From NCBI RefSeq assembly GCF_029968035.1, contig NZ_JASCIQ010000059.1, positions 1 to 36,841 on the forward strand: 36,841 nt of DNA. The letters are read 5' to 3'. The position numbers and the translations under genes are program-made. The DNA comes from Streptomyces cavernicola. GTDB taxonomy: Bacteria; Actinomycetota; Actinomycetes; Streptomycetales; Streptomycetaceae. Shown here one piece after another: positions 22,901 through 30,545 of the stretch (the first letter of the stretch is position 1; the number at the start of each line of letters is the position of its first letter). The notes beneath the pieces are model-generated. The model was not told where the DNA came from, did no database searches, and saw only the letters and a program-made list of their open reading frames with translations.

Positions 22901-23749
22901 GACGACGGCTGGACGGCGACGGTGGACGGCGAGGAGCTGGCCCGGAAGACCGTCGACGGCTGGGCGCAGGGCTTCGAACTGCCCCCGTCCGGCGGCCGGT
23001 TGGACGTCACGTACGACACTCCCGGTACGCACACGGGCTGGCTCTGGGCGCAGGGCGCGCTCGTCGTGGTGCTGGTCGTCCTGGCCCTGCCGGGCCGGCG
23101 GGACACCGTGGACGACGACCTTCCGGACGAGCCCGTCACCGTCCCGGCGCAGCCCGTCGAGGGCGAGGGCCGGCGGGCCCGCCGGCTGCGCGCGGCCCAG
23201 GAGGCCGAGGCGGCCGCCCAGGGCCACGCGGCGCCGCCCGAGGAGCCCCGGCCCGCCCCGGCCCCGGCCGCCGCCGCAGTCCCGCAGCAGCAGACGCACG
23301 ACGCCCCCGCCGAGTGGGCCACCGCGGCGTACGCGGCCGCGGAACAGCCGGGCCAGGCAAGCCAGTCGGGCCAGTCCGCGTATCCCCAGGACCAGTACCA
23401 GGCCGCGCAGTACCCGCCGGGCGGCTACGAGCAGTACGGCTCAGGGGCGTACGCGCCCGACGCCTACGCGCAACAGCCGGGCGCCGCAGGGACGTTCGAC
23501 GAGCCGGGCCGTCCAGGTCAGCCGGTGCAACCGGGCCCGTACGAGTCCTACGGCTACGGGACCCCGCCTGCCCAGCCCGCCGACCCCGCGATGCCGCCGA
23601 CGGCACCCCCGCCCCCGCCGCCCGTACCGCCGCAGCCGCCGCAGACCCCGCCGTACGTGCCGTACGAGGGCTACGAGGGTTATGAACAGCCATACGGCGG
23701 CGCCGACTTCAGGCCCGACAGCGAGCGCCCCGACGGGAGCCAGCAGTGA
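19913..23749 (+). CDS. Large membrane glycosyltransferase: GT2 domain fused to polytopic membrane region
   Basis: 1278 aa. Residues 30-290 are a GT2 domain: AVLVSHDGARWLPDAL, AADTGSADDS, WLLHDDCAPEPDAL (DxD-type metal site, 153-155) and MRDDVDLCWRAQAAGH (catalytic acid and acceptor helix, 256-271). Residues 310-830 hold about a dozen hydrophobic helices. Residues 860-1040 look like an extracellular beta-rich domain. A last helix is at about 1043-1064. The final 210 residues are a disordered tail rich in Gln, Tyr, Gly and Pro. It would transfer a sugar to a membrane-linked acceptor. Polymer and donor are unknown; ManABC nearby make GDP-mannose a candidate. The last codons overlap the next gene by 4 nt (GTGA), so the two are coupled. 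The ATG lacks a strong ribosome binding site. Confidence 0.88.
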   Translation: MSVHSHSAGQYDAAAAASPQAQTPEFPRHVVTAVLVSHDGARWLPDALSGLLGQERPVQNVVAADTGSADDSAAIVTDALGPDRVLHLARRSGFGTAVDEAARTARVLTPDDLPYLKRPSGWDPVTRTWRDEAYDMPELPYGEPVQWLWLLHDDCAPEPDALAELLRTVEREHEANREVAVVGPKLRGWYDRRQLLEVGVSIAHSGRRWTNLDRREQDQGQHDQVRPVLSVSTAGMLIRRDVFEELGGFDRRLPLMRDDVDLCWRAQAAGHRVLIAPDAVLRHAEASARERRTVDCVGRTAASPHRVDKAGAVYTLLVNTRAAALPWVLLRLVLGTLLRTLAYLVGKVPGQALDEVAGLFGVLLRPERILGARKRRGKPQVEAAELRPLFPPPGATVRLTVEQVASNLVGRSDPETSSGGRHGAVESGPGGDDAEFLEVEQFARLKRIGRKPGPVLFGVLLLVSLIACRALLGGGALAGGAMLPVPADVSELWGRYVDGWHPVGTGGTQSAPPYLAFVAALATVLFGSTGLAVTVLLVCSVPLAGAAAYFASRPLVESRLLRAWGSVAYAFLPAATGALAGGHLGTAVLAMLLPLIARAGLAASGLLLKTPDARGSWRATWAYALLLTVATAFTPVVWPIALVLGIALFVVRRADLSAYGLRVLAQLGVPLLVLAPWSLSLLPFGFFESTGLDYGAGSASGLDLLGISRGGPGAGGGLLLIGFVLAALAALLRGERNLAIHTAWAVALTGFVFAALSNGSAWAGPATLVYGIALLAAAVVGAEGAHTRVAEQSFGWRQPVAALIAVAAVLGPLVAAVGWMVRGADGPLERRDPAQVPAFVAEESGTADQPRTLVIDGESEAEVGYVLVRGSGARLGDAELAAAGEGNDRLDKTVAHLVAGSGADQVDQLGDFAVRYVLLENGAPRAMSRVLDATPGLTRLSQQDGRALWRVDRQVARAAVVPPSGAPEPVAAGPVEIHTDIPAGPEGRTLRLADSADDGWTATVDGEELARKTVDGWAQGFELPPSGGRLDVTYDTPGTHTGWLWAQGALVVVLVVLALPGRRDTVDDDLPDEPVTVPAQPVEGEGRRARRLRAAQEAEAAAQGHAAPPEEPRPAPAPAAAAVPQQQTHDAPAEWATAAYAAAEQPGQASQSGQSAYPQDQYQAAQYPPGGYEQYGSGAYAPDAYAQQPGAAGTFDEPGRPGQPVQPGPYESYGYGTPPAQPADPAMPPTAPPPPPPVPPQPPQTPPYVPYEGYEGYEQPYGGADFRPDSERPDGSQQ

Positions 23750-25272
23750 ACCGCACGACCCTGTCCCTGATCGCCGCGGGCGGAGCGCTGGCCGTCGTCA
23801 CCGGGTTCGCCACGCTCACCGCACCGGACGGCAGCGCGGCCGACGGCCCGGCGAAGGCGGCCGAGCAGCGGCCGGTGGACCGCAGCAGCCTGCTGTGCCC
23901 GGCGCCGAGCACCTCCGACCTCGCGGACACCGCGTACACGTCGTTCACGCCCAAGTCCGCCGCCGGTGCGGGCGGGAAGGGCACGGCCGAACTCGTGGGC
24001 GCCACGCGCGCGTCGGGGGACGACAACAAGGGTGACGAGTCCGGCAAGGGCGACAAGAAGGCGAAGGAGCCGGCCGGGGCGGGCAAGCCCGTCCTCGCCG
24101 CGAAGGGCGTCGGCGAGCCGGTCACCGAGGATGCCTCGGGCGCGGAGGCCCCCGCCCTCGTGGGCTCGGCCGACGGCGCGCTCGCGCCCGGCTGGACGGT
24201 GCAGCAGACCACCACGATCGGCGCGGGCAGCGGCCGCGGGGTGCACGGCCTGGCCTGCGGCGCCCCGGACACCGACTTCTGGTTCCCCGGCGCGAGCACC
24301 GCGAAGGAGCGGAGCGACTACGTCCACCTGACGAACCCGGACGACACGGCCGCCGTCGTCGACATCGAGCTGTTCGGCCCGCGCGGCGAGCTGGACTCGA
24401 ACGTCGGGGAGGACATCCAGGTGCCGCCGCACTCCAGCGTCCCGGTGCTGCTCTCCACGCTCACGGACGAGCCGCAGACCAACGTGACGGCGCACGTCAC
24501 GGCGCGCGCGGGCCGCGTGGGCGCCGCGGTGCAGGCCGCCGACGAGGAGCTGGGCGGCGACTGGCTGCCGGCCTCGGCCGACCCCGCGGGCACGGTCGTC
24601 CTGCCCGGCATCCCGAAGGACGCCACGTCTGTGCGCCTGGTCGCCTTCGCGCCCGGCGAGGAGGACGCGGACCTGAAGGTCGCCCTTGCGGGCCCGACCG
24701 GTTCGATCACGCCTGCGGGCAACGAGACGCTGCACGTCAAGAGCGGTATGACGGCAGCGGTCGACCTCGGCGACGTCACCAAGGGCGAGGCGGGCTCGCT
24801 CCTCCTCACGCCCAGCGAGGACTCGGTGCCGGTGGTCGCCGCGCTGCGGGTCACGCGCGGCAAGGGCGCCCGGCAGGAGACGGCGTTCATCCCGGCGACC
24901 GCCCCGGTGGGCGACCGCGCCACGGCCGCGGACAACCGCGCCAAGGGCTCGACGCTGTCCCTGGTGGCGCCCGACAAGACCGCCAAGGTGCGCGTCACGG
25001 CCTCGGCGGGCTCGGAAGGCGGCAGGCCGGTCACGAAGACGTACACGGTGAAGGGCGGCACCACCCTCGCCGTCGAGCCGCCGGCGCCCAGCGGCCTGAA
25101 GGGCACGTACGCGCTCACGGTCGAGCAGGTCTCGGGCACGGTGCACGCGGCACGGATGCTGGAGCTGCCGGAGGACGGCCTGCCGATGTTCACGATCCAG
25201 ACGCTGCCGGACGACCGCGGCACGATCACGGTGCCGCAGGCCGAGCAGGACCTGTCGGTGCTGCAGAAGTAG
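23746..25272 (+). CDS. DUF5719 family secreted or membrane-anchored protein
   Basis: 508 aa. The N-terminus (TTLSLIAAGGALAVVTGFA) is a signal sequence or anchor. Then comes a Lys/Gly/Ala-rich linker (about 65-125) and a long beta-rich region without membrane helices, with repeats of the SVPVLLST / VVAALRVTRGKGARQ type. It matches the actinobacterial DUF5719 family found beside this glycosyltransferase. No catalytic motif is visible. The GTG start is inside the last codons of the glycosyltransferase gene, so the protein is probably made in step with it and may act as its extracellular partner. That partnership is inference. Confidence 0.82.
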   Translation: MNRTTLSLIAAGGALAVVTGFATLTAPDGSAADGPAKAAEQRPVDRSSLLCPAPSTSDLADTAYTSFTPKSAAGAGGKGTAELVGATRASGDDNKGDESGKGDKKAKEPAGAGKPVLAAKGVGEPVTEDASGAEAPALVGSADGALAPGWTVQQTTTIGAGSGRGVHGLACGAPDTDFWFPGASTAKERSDYVHLTNPDDTAAVVDIELFGPRGELDSNVGEDIQVPPHSSVPVLLSTLTDEPQTNVTAHVTARAGRVGAAVQAADEELGGDWLPASADPAGTVVLPGIPKDATSVRLVAFAPGEEDADLKVALAGPTGSITPAGNETLHVKSGMTAAVDLGDVTKGEAGSLLLTPSEDSVPVVAALRVTRGKGARQETAFIPATAPVGDRATAADNRAKGSTLSLVAPDKTAKVRVTASAGSEGGRPVTKTYTVKGGTTLAVEPPAPSGLKGTYALTVEQVSGTVHAARMLELPEDGLPMFTIQTLPDDRGTITVPQAEQDLSVLQK

Positions 25273-25279
25273 CGGCTCC

Positions 25280-25321
25280 TACGGGAAGGGGCGGGGTCGT
25301 GCGGCCTCGCCCCTTCCCGTA
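25280..25321. terminator. Bidirectional terminator between DUF5719 and metallopeptidase-fold genes
   Basis: A 17-bp stem (25280-25296 with 25305-25321) has one G-T pair and an 8-nt loop. It lies 7 nt past the DUF5719 stop and 38 nt past the stop of the converging gene. Confidence 0.85.
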
Positions 25322-25359
25322 CGAGGCCACCGCGAGGGCGTACGAGTCCGTACGGGCTG

Positions 25360-25818
25360 TCAGTCCTCGCCGTACCGCGGGTCGACCGCGTCCGGGGACA
25401 GGCCGAGCAGCTCGGCGACCTGCTCCACGACGACCTCGTGCACCAGCGCCGCGCGCTCGTCGCGGCTCTTCGTACGGATCTCGACCGGGCGGCGGTAGAC
25501 GACGATCCGCGCGGGCAGGTCGTCACGCGCGGACACCGTCCCGCCCAGCGGCACGGCCTCGTCGCCGAGCAGCTCGCCGGGACCCGCCCCGCCGTTCATG
25601 TACGGCACGTCCTGGACCAGGAACTCGATGTCGGCGAGCTGCGGCCAGCGCCGCTCCAGCCGCTCCACCGAGTCCTGTACGAGGTCGGCGAAGACCTCTG
25701 CCCGGCTCGCGGAGAGCGGCACCTGCGGCGGCGCCACGGGTCCGCGCATGCCGCGGCCGTGCCGGTCTCTGCGGCGGATCCTGGGCTCGCTCGCGCGGGG
25801 CGGTACGGACTTGTCCAT
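25360..25818 (-). CDS. Metallopeptidase-fold (zincin-like) family protein with broken HExxH
   Basis: 152 aa. Gene position and the stretch FADLVQDSVERLERRWPQLADIEFLVQDVP, followed by VVYRRPVEIR and ERAALVHEVVVEQVAELLGL, match the small metallopeptidase family (DUF1025/zincin_1) found next to whiB in actinobacteria. The expected zinc motif HExxH reads HEVVV, so the second His ligand is missing and peptidase activity is doubtful. The N-terminus is Arg-rich (IRRRDRHGRG). The ATG at 25818 was taken; GGAGG lies 15 nt upstream, rather far, and a GTG at 25821 is possible. It converges on DUF5719 and diverges from DUF3499. Confidence 0.82.
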   Translation of the reverse strand: MDKSVPPRASEPRIRRRDRHGRGMRGPVAPPQVPLSASRAEVFADLVQDSVERLERRWPQLADIEFLVQDVPYMNGGAGPGELLGDEAVPLGGTVSARDDLPARIVVYRRPVEIRTKSRDERAALVHEVVVEQVAELLGLSPDAVDPRYGED

Positions 25819-26205
25819 CACCGGTGAAGCGTAATCCTCCGCACTGACACCGGCCGCCACACGGGCACTACGCGCGCGTGGAGCCCGAAACCCGGCGGGG
25901 GAGAGATGCCTCCGATGCCCGCGGTACATCCGGACGGCACAGGGCGTGTCGCCCGATGACCATTCCAGCCAACCTTGGGCTCGATTCTGTAACCCACCGA
26001 GACCACCGGACTCATGGCAAATGACGGCATTTGCACGGGATCGGGGTGGCGCTCAACGCCGTTGATTCCGGCTCCTCTTGGGGTTTGCGCAGGTCAGTGC
26101 GGTACCTTCGGAGGGCCTTGTGTGAGGCAGCACACTGCGACACGGGGGAGTGACCTCGGGGAGAGTCGTCGCGGCCCGCTCAAGAGTGCGGTACCGTCCA
26201 ACGTC
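25819..26205. promoter_or_regulatory. 387-nt divergent control region upstream of DUF3499
   Basis: No gene is credible here. AGTGCGGTACC occurs twice (26096-26106 and 26185-26195); each copy runs into a -10-like hexamer, TACCTT (26103-26108) and TACCGT (26192-26197). The second lies 8 nt before the GTG at 26206, so that start would be leaderless. No good -35 is visible for either. Confidence 0.4.
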
Positions 26206-26583
26206 GTGAGCCCTGTACGTCGCTGTTCGCGCACCGCTTGCGGCCGTCCCGCCGTCGCGACGCTGACGTACGTCTACGCCGACTCGACCGCGGTCCTCGG
26301 CCCTCTCGCCACCTACGCCGAACCCCACTGCTACGACCTGTGCGCCGAGCACTCGGAGCGCCTCACCGCGCCGCGCGGCTGGGAGGTCGTCCGCCTCGCC
26401 GACACGTCGGCCCCGGGGCGTCCGAGCGGGGACGATCTGGAGGCGCTCGCCAACGCCGTCCGTGAGGCGGCCCGCCCGCAGGAGCGTGCGGCCGAGGCCG
26501 GCGGCAGCGGGGCACGCTCGGCGGACCCGATGGAGGTCGCACGCCGCGGCCACCTCCGAGTCCTGCGCTCCCCTGAGAACTGA
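26206..26583 (+). CDS. DUF3499 family zinc-ribbon-like protein
   Basis: 125 aa. It starts SPVRRCSRTACGRPAVATL and later has HCYDLCAEHSERL. The pairs C-x4-C and C-x3-C would bind a metal, as in other DUF3499 members. The C-terminal third is acidic and Ala-rich, ending in a basic helix. No function is known. The GTG at 26206 was chosen because the conserved Cys pair follows directly; the in-frame extension upstream to 26014 has no conservation signal. There is no Shine-Dalgarno, but TACCGT ends 8 nt upstream, so the mRNA is probably leaderless. In mycobacteria the homologue also sits between whiB2 and manB. Confidence 0.85.
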   Translation: MSPVRRCSRTACGRPAVATLTYVYADSTAVLGPLATYAEPHCYDLCAEHSERLTAPRGWEVVRLADTSAPGRPSGDDLEALANAVREAARPQERAAEAGGSGARSADPMEVARRGHLRVLRSPEN

Positions 26584-26651
26584 CCCACCGCTCTCAGCAG
26601 CCCCTTGAGCGACTGACGTTTCCTCTTCAACAATCGTTGCTGTACGGGTCA

Positions 26652-26681
26652 TTGACTTCCCCTTGTCGCGGACACGACGAT
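26652..26681 (+). promoter_or_regulatory. Candidate promoter for lactate permease
   Basis: TTGACT (26652-26657) and GACGAT (26676-26681) are 18 nt apart, about 80 nt ahead of the permease start. CAACAATCGTTG (26628-26639) just upstream has short inverted ends and could be an operator. Confidence 0.4.
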
Positions 26682-26762
26682 TCCGCCACCCGTGAGTGAT
26701 CGCTTTCCGCATGCCGGAATGGACGGGAGGCGACAGAGCCTCATGGGGCCCGGGAGGCCCGT

Positions 26763-28379
26763 GTGTTCGTACAGGAACTGGAACCCGTCGCCGACTCGCT
26801 CGGCCTGTCCGCACTGATCGCCGCACTACCCCTGGTCACCGTTCTCGTCCTGCTCGGCGCCGTCCGGATGAAGGCCCACCGCGCGGGCCTCATCGGCCTC
26901 GCCGTCGCCGTACTCGTCGCCTGGCTCGCGTACGGGATGCCGCTCGGGCAGACCCTGTCGAGCGGCGCGCAAGGCGTGCTGTTCGGGCTCTTCCCGATCA
27001 TGTGGATCGTCGTCAACGCCCTGTGGGTGTACCGGATGACCGTCCGCACCGAGCACTTCGACATCCTGCGCCGCTCCTTCGGGCGGCTCTCCGACGACCC
27101 GCGCATTCAGGCACTCGTCATCGCGTTCTGCTTCGGCGCGCTCCTGGAGGCTCTCGCCGGCTTCGGCGCGCCGGTCGCGATCAGCGCCGTGATGCTGGTC
27201 GCGCTCGGCTTCCAGCCGGTGCGCGCGGCCGTCGTCGCCCTCGTCGCCAACACCGCGCCCGTCGCCTTCGGCGCCATGGGCACACCGGTCGTGACGCTCG
27301 CTCAGGTCACCGGCCTGCCCCTGGACTCGGTCGCCGCCGTCGTCGGCCGTCAGACGCCGCTCCTCGCCCTTGTGGTGCCGCTCGTGCTCGTCGGCCTCGT
27401 CGACGGCAAGCGCGGTCTGCGCGAGACCTGGCTGCCCGCCCTGGTCTGCGGCACCGCCTTCGCCGCCGCCCAGTTCGTCGCGTCCAACTACGTCTCCGCC
27501 CAACTGGCCGACATCGGGGCCGCCCTGGTCGGCGCGGCCGCCCTCGTAGCGGTCCCCAGCGCCCGCAAACCGGCCGCCGAACCGGTGCGCGCCGCGGTCC
27601 TCACCGGCGTCCGCAGCGAGGACCTGGACCCCGAGGACCCCCGCCCCGAAGTGCTGCGCGCCTACGCCCCGTACGCCCTCATCGTGGTCGTCTTCTCGCT
27701 CGCCCAGATACCGGCGGTCAAGAGCATCCTCGACGCGGCCACGCAGGTGTTCGACTGGCCGTTCCTCGACGTGGCCGACCCCGAGGGCAATCCGGTGGGC
27801 GCGAACGCGTTCACGCTGCCGCTGGTGTCCACCGGCGGCACCCTCGTGCTGCTCTCCGGGCTCCTCACGGCCGCCGTCATCGGGGTGCACGCGCGCGTGG
27901 CGCTGCGCGAGTGGGGCGCCACTGTGCACGAACTCCGGTTCGCGATCCTCACCGTCACCTCGGTCCTGGCGCTCGCGTACGTCATGAACCTCTCCGGACA
28001 GGCCGCCGTCATCGGGCACTTCGTGGCCGCGGCGGGTGCGGGGCTCGCGTTCCTGTCGCCGGTGCTCGGCTGGTTCGGCGTCGCGGTCTCCGGATCCGAC
28101 ACCTCGGCCAACGCGCTCTTCGGCGCCCTTCAGGTGACGGCCGCGCGGCAGTCCGGGCTCTCGCCCGAACTCCTCGCCGCGGCCAACAGCTCCGGCGGCG
28201 TGCTCGGCAAGATGATCTCGCCGCAGAACCTCACCATCGCCTGCGCCGCCGTCGGACTCGCGGGCAAGGAGGGCGACTTGCTCCGCAAGGTGCTGCCCTG
28301 GAGCATCGGCCTGCTTCTGGTGATGTGTCTGATCGTCGTCGCCCAGAGCACGTTCCTGCTGGGGTGGATGTTGCCCTGA
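26763..28379 (+). CDS. lctP: L-lactate permease
   Basis: 538 aa. A polytopic inner-membrane carrier for lactate, probably proton-coupled. It shows the LctP family blocks: GLFPIMWIVVNALWVYRMTVRT, IAFCFGALLEALAGFGAPVAI, NTAPVAFGAMGTPV, GWFGVAVSGSDTSANALFGALQ and AANSSGGVLGKMISPQN. About 12 to 14 hydrophobic helices are visible and the length is normal. The GTG start has GGGAGG 5 nt upstream; a GTG two bases earlier is out of frame. No lactate dehydrogenase or regulator gene is next to it. It lies between DUF3499 and manB, where mycobacteria (from memory) have no such gene, so it looks like a later insertion. Confidence 0.95.
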   Translation: MFVQELEPVADSLGLSALIAALPLVTVLVLLGAVRMKAHRAGLIGLAVAVLVAWLAYGMPLGQTLSSGAQGVLFGLFPIMWIVVNALWVYRMTVRTEHFDILRRSFGRLSDDPRIQALVIAFCFGALLEALAGFGAPVAISAVMLVALGFQPVRAAVVALVANTAPVAFGAMGTPVVTLAQVTGLPLDSVAAVVGRQTPLLALVVPLVLVGLVDGKRGLRETWLPALVCGTAFAAAQFVASNYVSAQLADIGAALVGAAALVAVPSARKPAAEPVRAAVLTGVRSEDLDPEDPRPEVLRAYAPYALIVVVFSLAQIPAVKSILDAATQVFDWPFLDVADPEGNPVGANAFTLPLVSTGGTLVLLSGLLTAAVIGVHARVALREWGATVHELRFAILTVTSVLALAYVMNLSGQAAVIGHFVAAAGAGLAFLSPVLGWFGVAVSGSDTSANALFGALQVTAARQSGLSPELLAAANSSGGVLGKMISPQNLTIACAAVGLAGKEGDLLRKVLPWSIGLLLVMCLIVVAQSTFLLGWMLP

Positions 28380-28411
28380 TGTTCCCGCCCCGGACGCATG
28401 GGGTTTCCGGC

Positions 28412-28484
28412 CGTGACGCCGGGGTCACGAAGCCCTGCGGGCCGCCGGGACACGGCCGATACGCTCGCCGTGCCCCGGCGGCCC
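28412..28484 (+). terminator. Paired hairpins after lactate permease
   Basis: A 6-bp stem (28412-28417 with 28424-28429) is followed by an 18-position stem (28439-28456 with 28467-28484) broken by one mismatch, with a 10-nt loop. They lie 32 to 105 nt after the permease stop and 70 nt before manB. Confidence 0.7.
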
Positions 28485-28554
28485 CGGCTCGTGCCGGACT
28501 GTCAGCGGCGACCGGTACGTTGGGGGACCGCACAGGATTCCAGGAGGGTTGGCC

Positions 28555-29916
28555 GTGGCTGATCTGGCGCAGATCGTGAAGGCGTACGACGTACGCGGGG
28601 TGGTCCCCGATCAGTGGGACGAGTCCCTGGCCGAGCTGTTCGGCGCGGCCTTCGCGCAGGTCACGGACGCCCAGGCGATCGTGGTGGGGCATGACATGCG
28701 GCCGTCGTCGCCGGGCCTGTCGCGGGCGTTCGCGCGTGGCGCGGCGGCGCGCGAGGTGGCGGTCACCGAGATCGGGCTGTGCTCGACGGACCAGCTGTAC
28801 TACGCGTCGGGCGCCCTCGACCTGCCGGGCGCGATGTTCACCGCGTCGCACAACCCGGCGCAGTACAACGGCATCAAGATGTGCCGCGCGGGCGCCGCCC
28901 CGGTCGGGCAGGACACGGGTCTGGCCGAGATCCGGCGGCTGGTCGAGGAGTGGTCGGTGAGCGGCGCTCCGGCTCCGGCGGCGACGCCGGGCGAGATCAC
29001 CGGGCGCGACAGCCTCGAGGACTACGCCGCCCACCTCCGCGGCCTCGTCGACCTGACGCGGATCCGCCCCCTGAAGGTGGTCGTGGACGCGGGCAACGGC
29101 ATGGGCGGTCACACGGTGCCGACGGTGTTCGCGGGCCTGCCGCTCGAACTGGTGCCGATGTACTTCGAGTTGGACGGCACGTTCCCCAACCACGAGGCCA
29201 ACCCGCTGGACCCGGCGAACATCGTGGACCTGCAGAAGCGGGTCCGCGCGGAGGACGCCGACCTCGGCCTGGCCTTCGACGGCGACGCGGACCGGTGCTT
29301 CGTGGTGGACGAGCGCGGCGAGCCGGTCTCCCCGTCGGCGATCACCGCCCTGGTGGCCGCGCGTGAGCTGGCGAGGAACGGCGGCGAGGGCACGGTGATC
29401 CACAACCTGATCACGTCCTGGTCGGTCCCCGAGGTGGTCCGGGAACACGGCGGCACGCCCGCGCGCACGCGCGTGGGGCACTCCTTCATCAAGGAGGAGA
29501 TGGCCAAGACGGGCGCGATCTTCGGCGGCGAGCACTCCGCGCACTACTACTTCCGCGACTTCTGGAACGCGGACACGGGCATGCTGGCCGCGCTGCACGT
29601 CCTCGCGGCCCTGGGCGGCCAGGACGGCCCGCTCTCGGCCCTGGTCGCGGAGTACGACCGGTACGAGGGTTCGGGCGAGATCAACTCCACGGTCGACGAC
29701 CAGGCGGGCCGGGCCGCTGCGGTCAAGGCGGCCTACGCGGGGCGGGACGGCCTGACCCTGGACGAGCTGGACGGCCTCACCGTGGCCGCCGGGGACTGGT
29801 GGTTCAACCTGCGCCCGTCCAACACCGAGCCCCTGCTCCGGCTGAACGTGGAGGCGCGGGACGCCGACACGATGGCCCGGGTCCGGGACGAGGTCCTCGC
29901 CATCGTCAGAGCCTGA
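28555..29916 (+). CDS. manB: Phosphomannomutase/phosphoglucomutase
   Basis: 453 aa. It interconverts mannose-6-phosphate and mannose-1-phosphate (and perhaps the glucose phosphates). All four domain signatures are present: the phosphoserine loop TASHNPAQYNGIKM (S98), metal loop DGDADR (242-247), sugar loop GGEHSAHYYF, and phosphate loop RPSNTEPLLRLNVEA. The start is the GTG at 28555, 6 nt after AGGAGGG (28542-28548); a TTG six bases earlier touches that site. Length is normal. It supplies ManC at 13700 with substrate and receives product from ManA at 31912. Confidence 0.95.
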   Translation: MADLAQIVKAYDVRGVVPDQWDESLAELFGAAFAQVTDAQAIVVGHDMRPSSPGLSRAFARGAAAREVAVTEIGLCSTDQLYYASGALDLPGAMFTASHNPAQYNGIKMCRAGAAPVGQDTGLAEIRRLVEEWSVSGAPAPAATPGEITGRDSLEDYAAHLRGLVDLTRIRPLKVVVDAGNGMGGHTVPTVFAGLPLELVPMYFELDGTFPNHEANPLDPANIVDLQKRVRAEDADLGLAFDGDADRCFVVDERGEPVSPSAITALVAARELARNGGEGTVIHNLITSWSVPEVVREHGGTPARTRVGHSFIKEEMAKTGAIFGGEHSAHYYFRDFWNADTGMLAALHVLAALGGQDGPLSALVAEYDRYEGSGEINSTVDDQAGRAAAVKAAYAGRDGLTLDELDGLTVAAGDWWFNLRPSNTEPLLRLNVEARDADTMARVRDEVLAIVRA

Positions 29917-29967
29917 GCGCCACTGGCCCCGGCCGCTGCCTCCGCCGATACGGGCCCCTGCCGGGCC

Positions 29968-30066
29968 ACAGCCACCGACAGGGCCGCACGACCACCGGCA
30001 GGGGCGTACGACCACCGGCAGGGGCGTACGACCGCACGACAGAGCCGTACGACCAGCGGCGCAGGG
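29968..30066. repeat. 20-bp tandem repeat array between manB and trm112
   Basis: Two perfect 20-bp units (29988-30007 and 30008-30027, beginning ACGACCACCGGCAGG) are flanked by a diverged copy upstream (29968-29987) and two degraded ones downstream (to about 30066). It lies 51 nt past the manB stop. It is not a CRISPR: there are no unique spacers. Confidence 0.75.
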
Positions 30067-30232
30067 CAGCAGGACCGCAGGCGGATCCCGTACCACCGTC
30101 GGCCGTCGTGCACGCCATCCGACGAGCACGGGACCGCCCCAGGCCGGACGGCCCCGTGCCGCCGGCCGCGGCCCCTGCGGCCCGGCGTCGGAACCCGCGC
30201 GGCGGTAGGCTGACCAGGCTGCATTCCATAGA

Positions 30233-30260
30233 CCTGACCCGGGCACAGGCCCAGGTCAGG
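30233..30260 (+). other. Leader hairpin upstream of trm112
   Basis: 7 bp (30233-30239 with 30254-30260), one mismatch, then 4 bp (30241-30244 with 30249-30252) around a 4-nt loop. It is either the end of the manB transcript or a structure in the trm112 leader. No T-run. Confidence 0.5.
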
Positions 30261-30363
30261 GGCGGGTCCCGAGCCACCACCGTTCGTCCGAGACCACGCT
30301 CCGATCCGACCAAGCTCTGACCGCCGATCCACTGCCGGTCAGCCACCCGAAGGGAACCGTTCC

Positions 30364-30534
30364 ATGGCGCTCGAAGCCGGCCTCCTGGAGATCCTCGCCT
30401 GCCCGGCCTGCCACGCCCCCCTCAAGGAGGCGGACGCCGAGCTGCTCTGCACCGGAGAGGGCTGCGGCCTCGCCTACCCGGTCAAGGACGGCATCCCGGT
30501 GCTCCTCGTCGACGAGGCCCGCCGCCCCGCCTAG
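30364..30534 (+). CDS. Trm112 family small zinc-binding protein
   Basis: 56 aa. The sequence has LLEILACPACHAPLK with a C-x2-C pair, then LLCTGEGCGLAYPVKDGIPVLL with a second Cys pair. This is the YcaR/Trm112 fold, a small zinc-ribbon protein that in other organisms stabilises methyltransferases. The ATG has AAGGGAA 7 nt upstream. It lies 106 nt ahead of the SIS-domain gene. Its partner here is unknown. In other actinobacteria it is likewise found between manB and manA. Confidence 0.88.
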   Translation: MALEAGLLEILACPACHAPLKEADAELLCTGEGCGLAYPVKDGIPVLLVDEARRPA

Positions 30535-30545
30535 GCAGGCCGCGC

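Larger units (their letters stand above)
29917..30363. other. 447-nt intergenic region manB to trm112
   Basis: No gene was found. It contains the 20-bp tandem repeats (29968-30066), a -10-like TAGGCT (30206-30211) and a strong hairpin (30233-30260). The -10 could start the trm112/SIS/manA transcript with a leader of about 145 nt. Confidence 0.5.

Noticed and set aside
29968..30066. CRISPR-like array
   Set aside because: Units are contiguous 20-mers without spacers, and there are no cas genes in the window.
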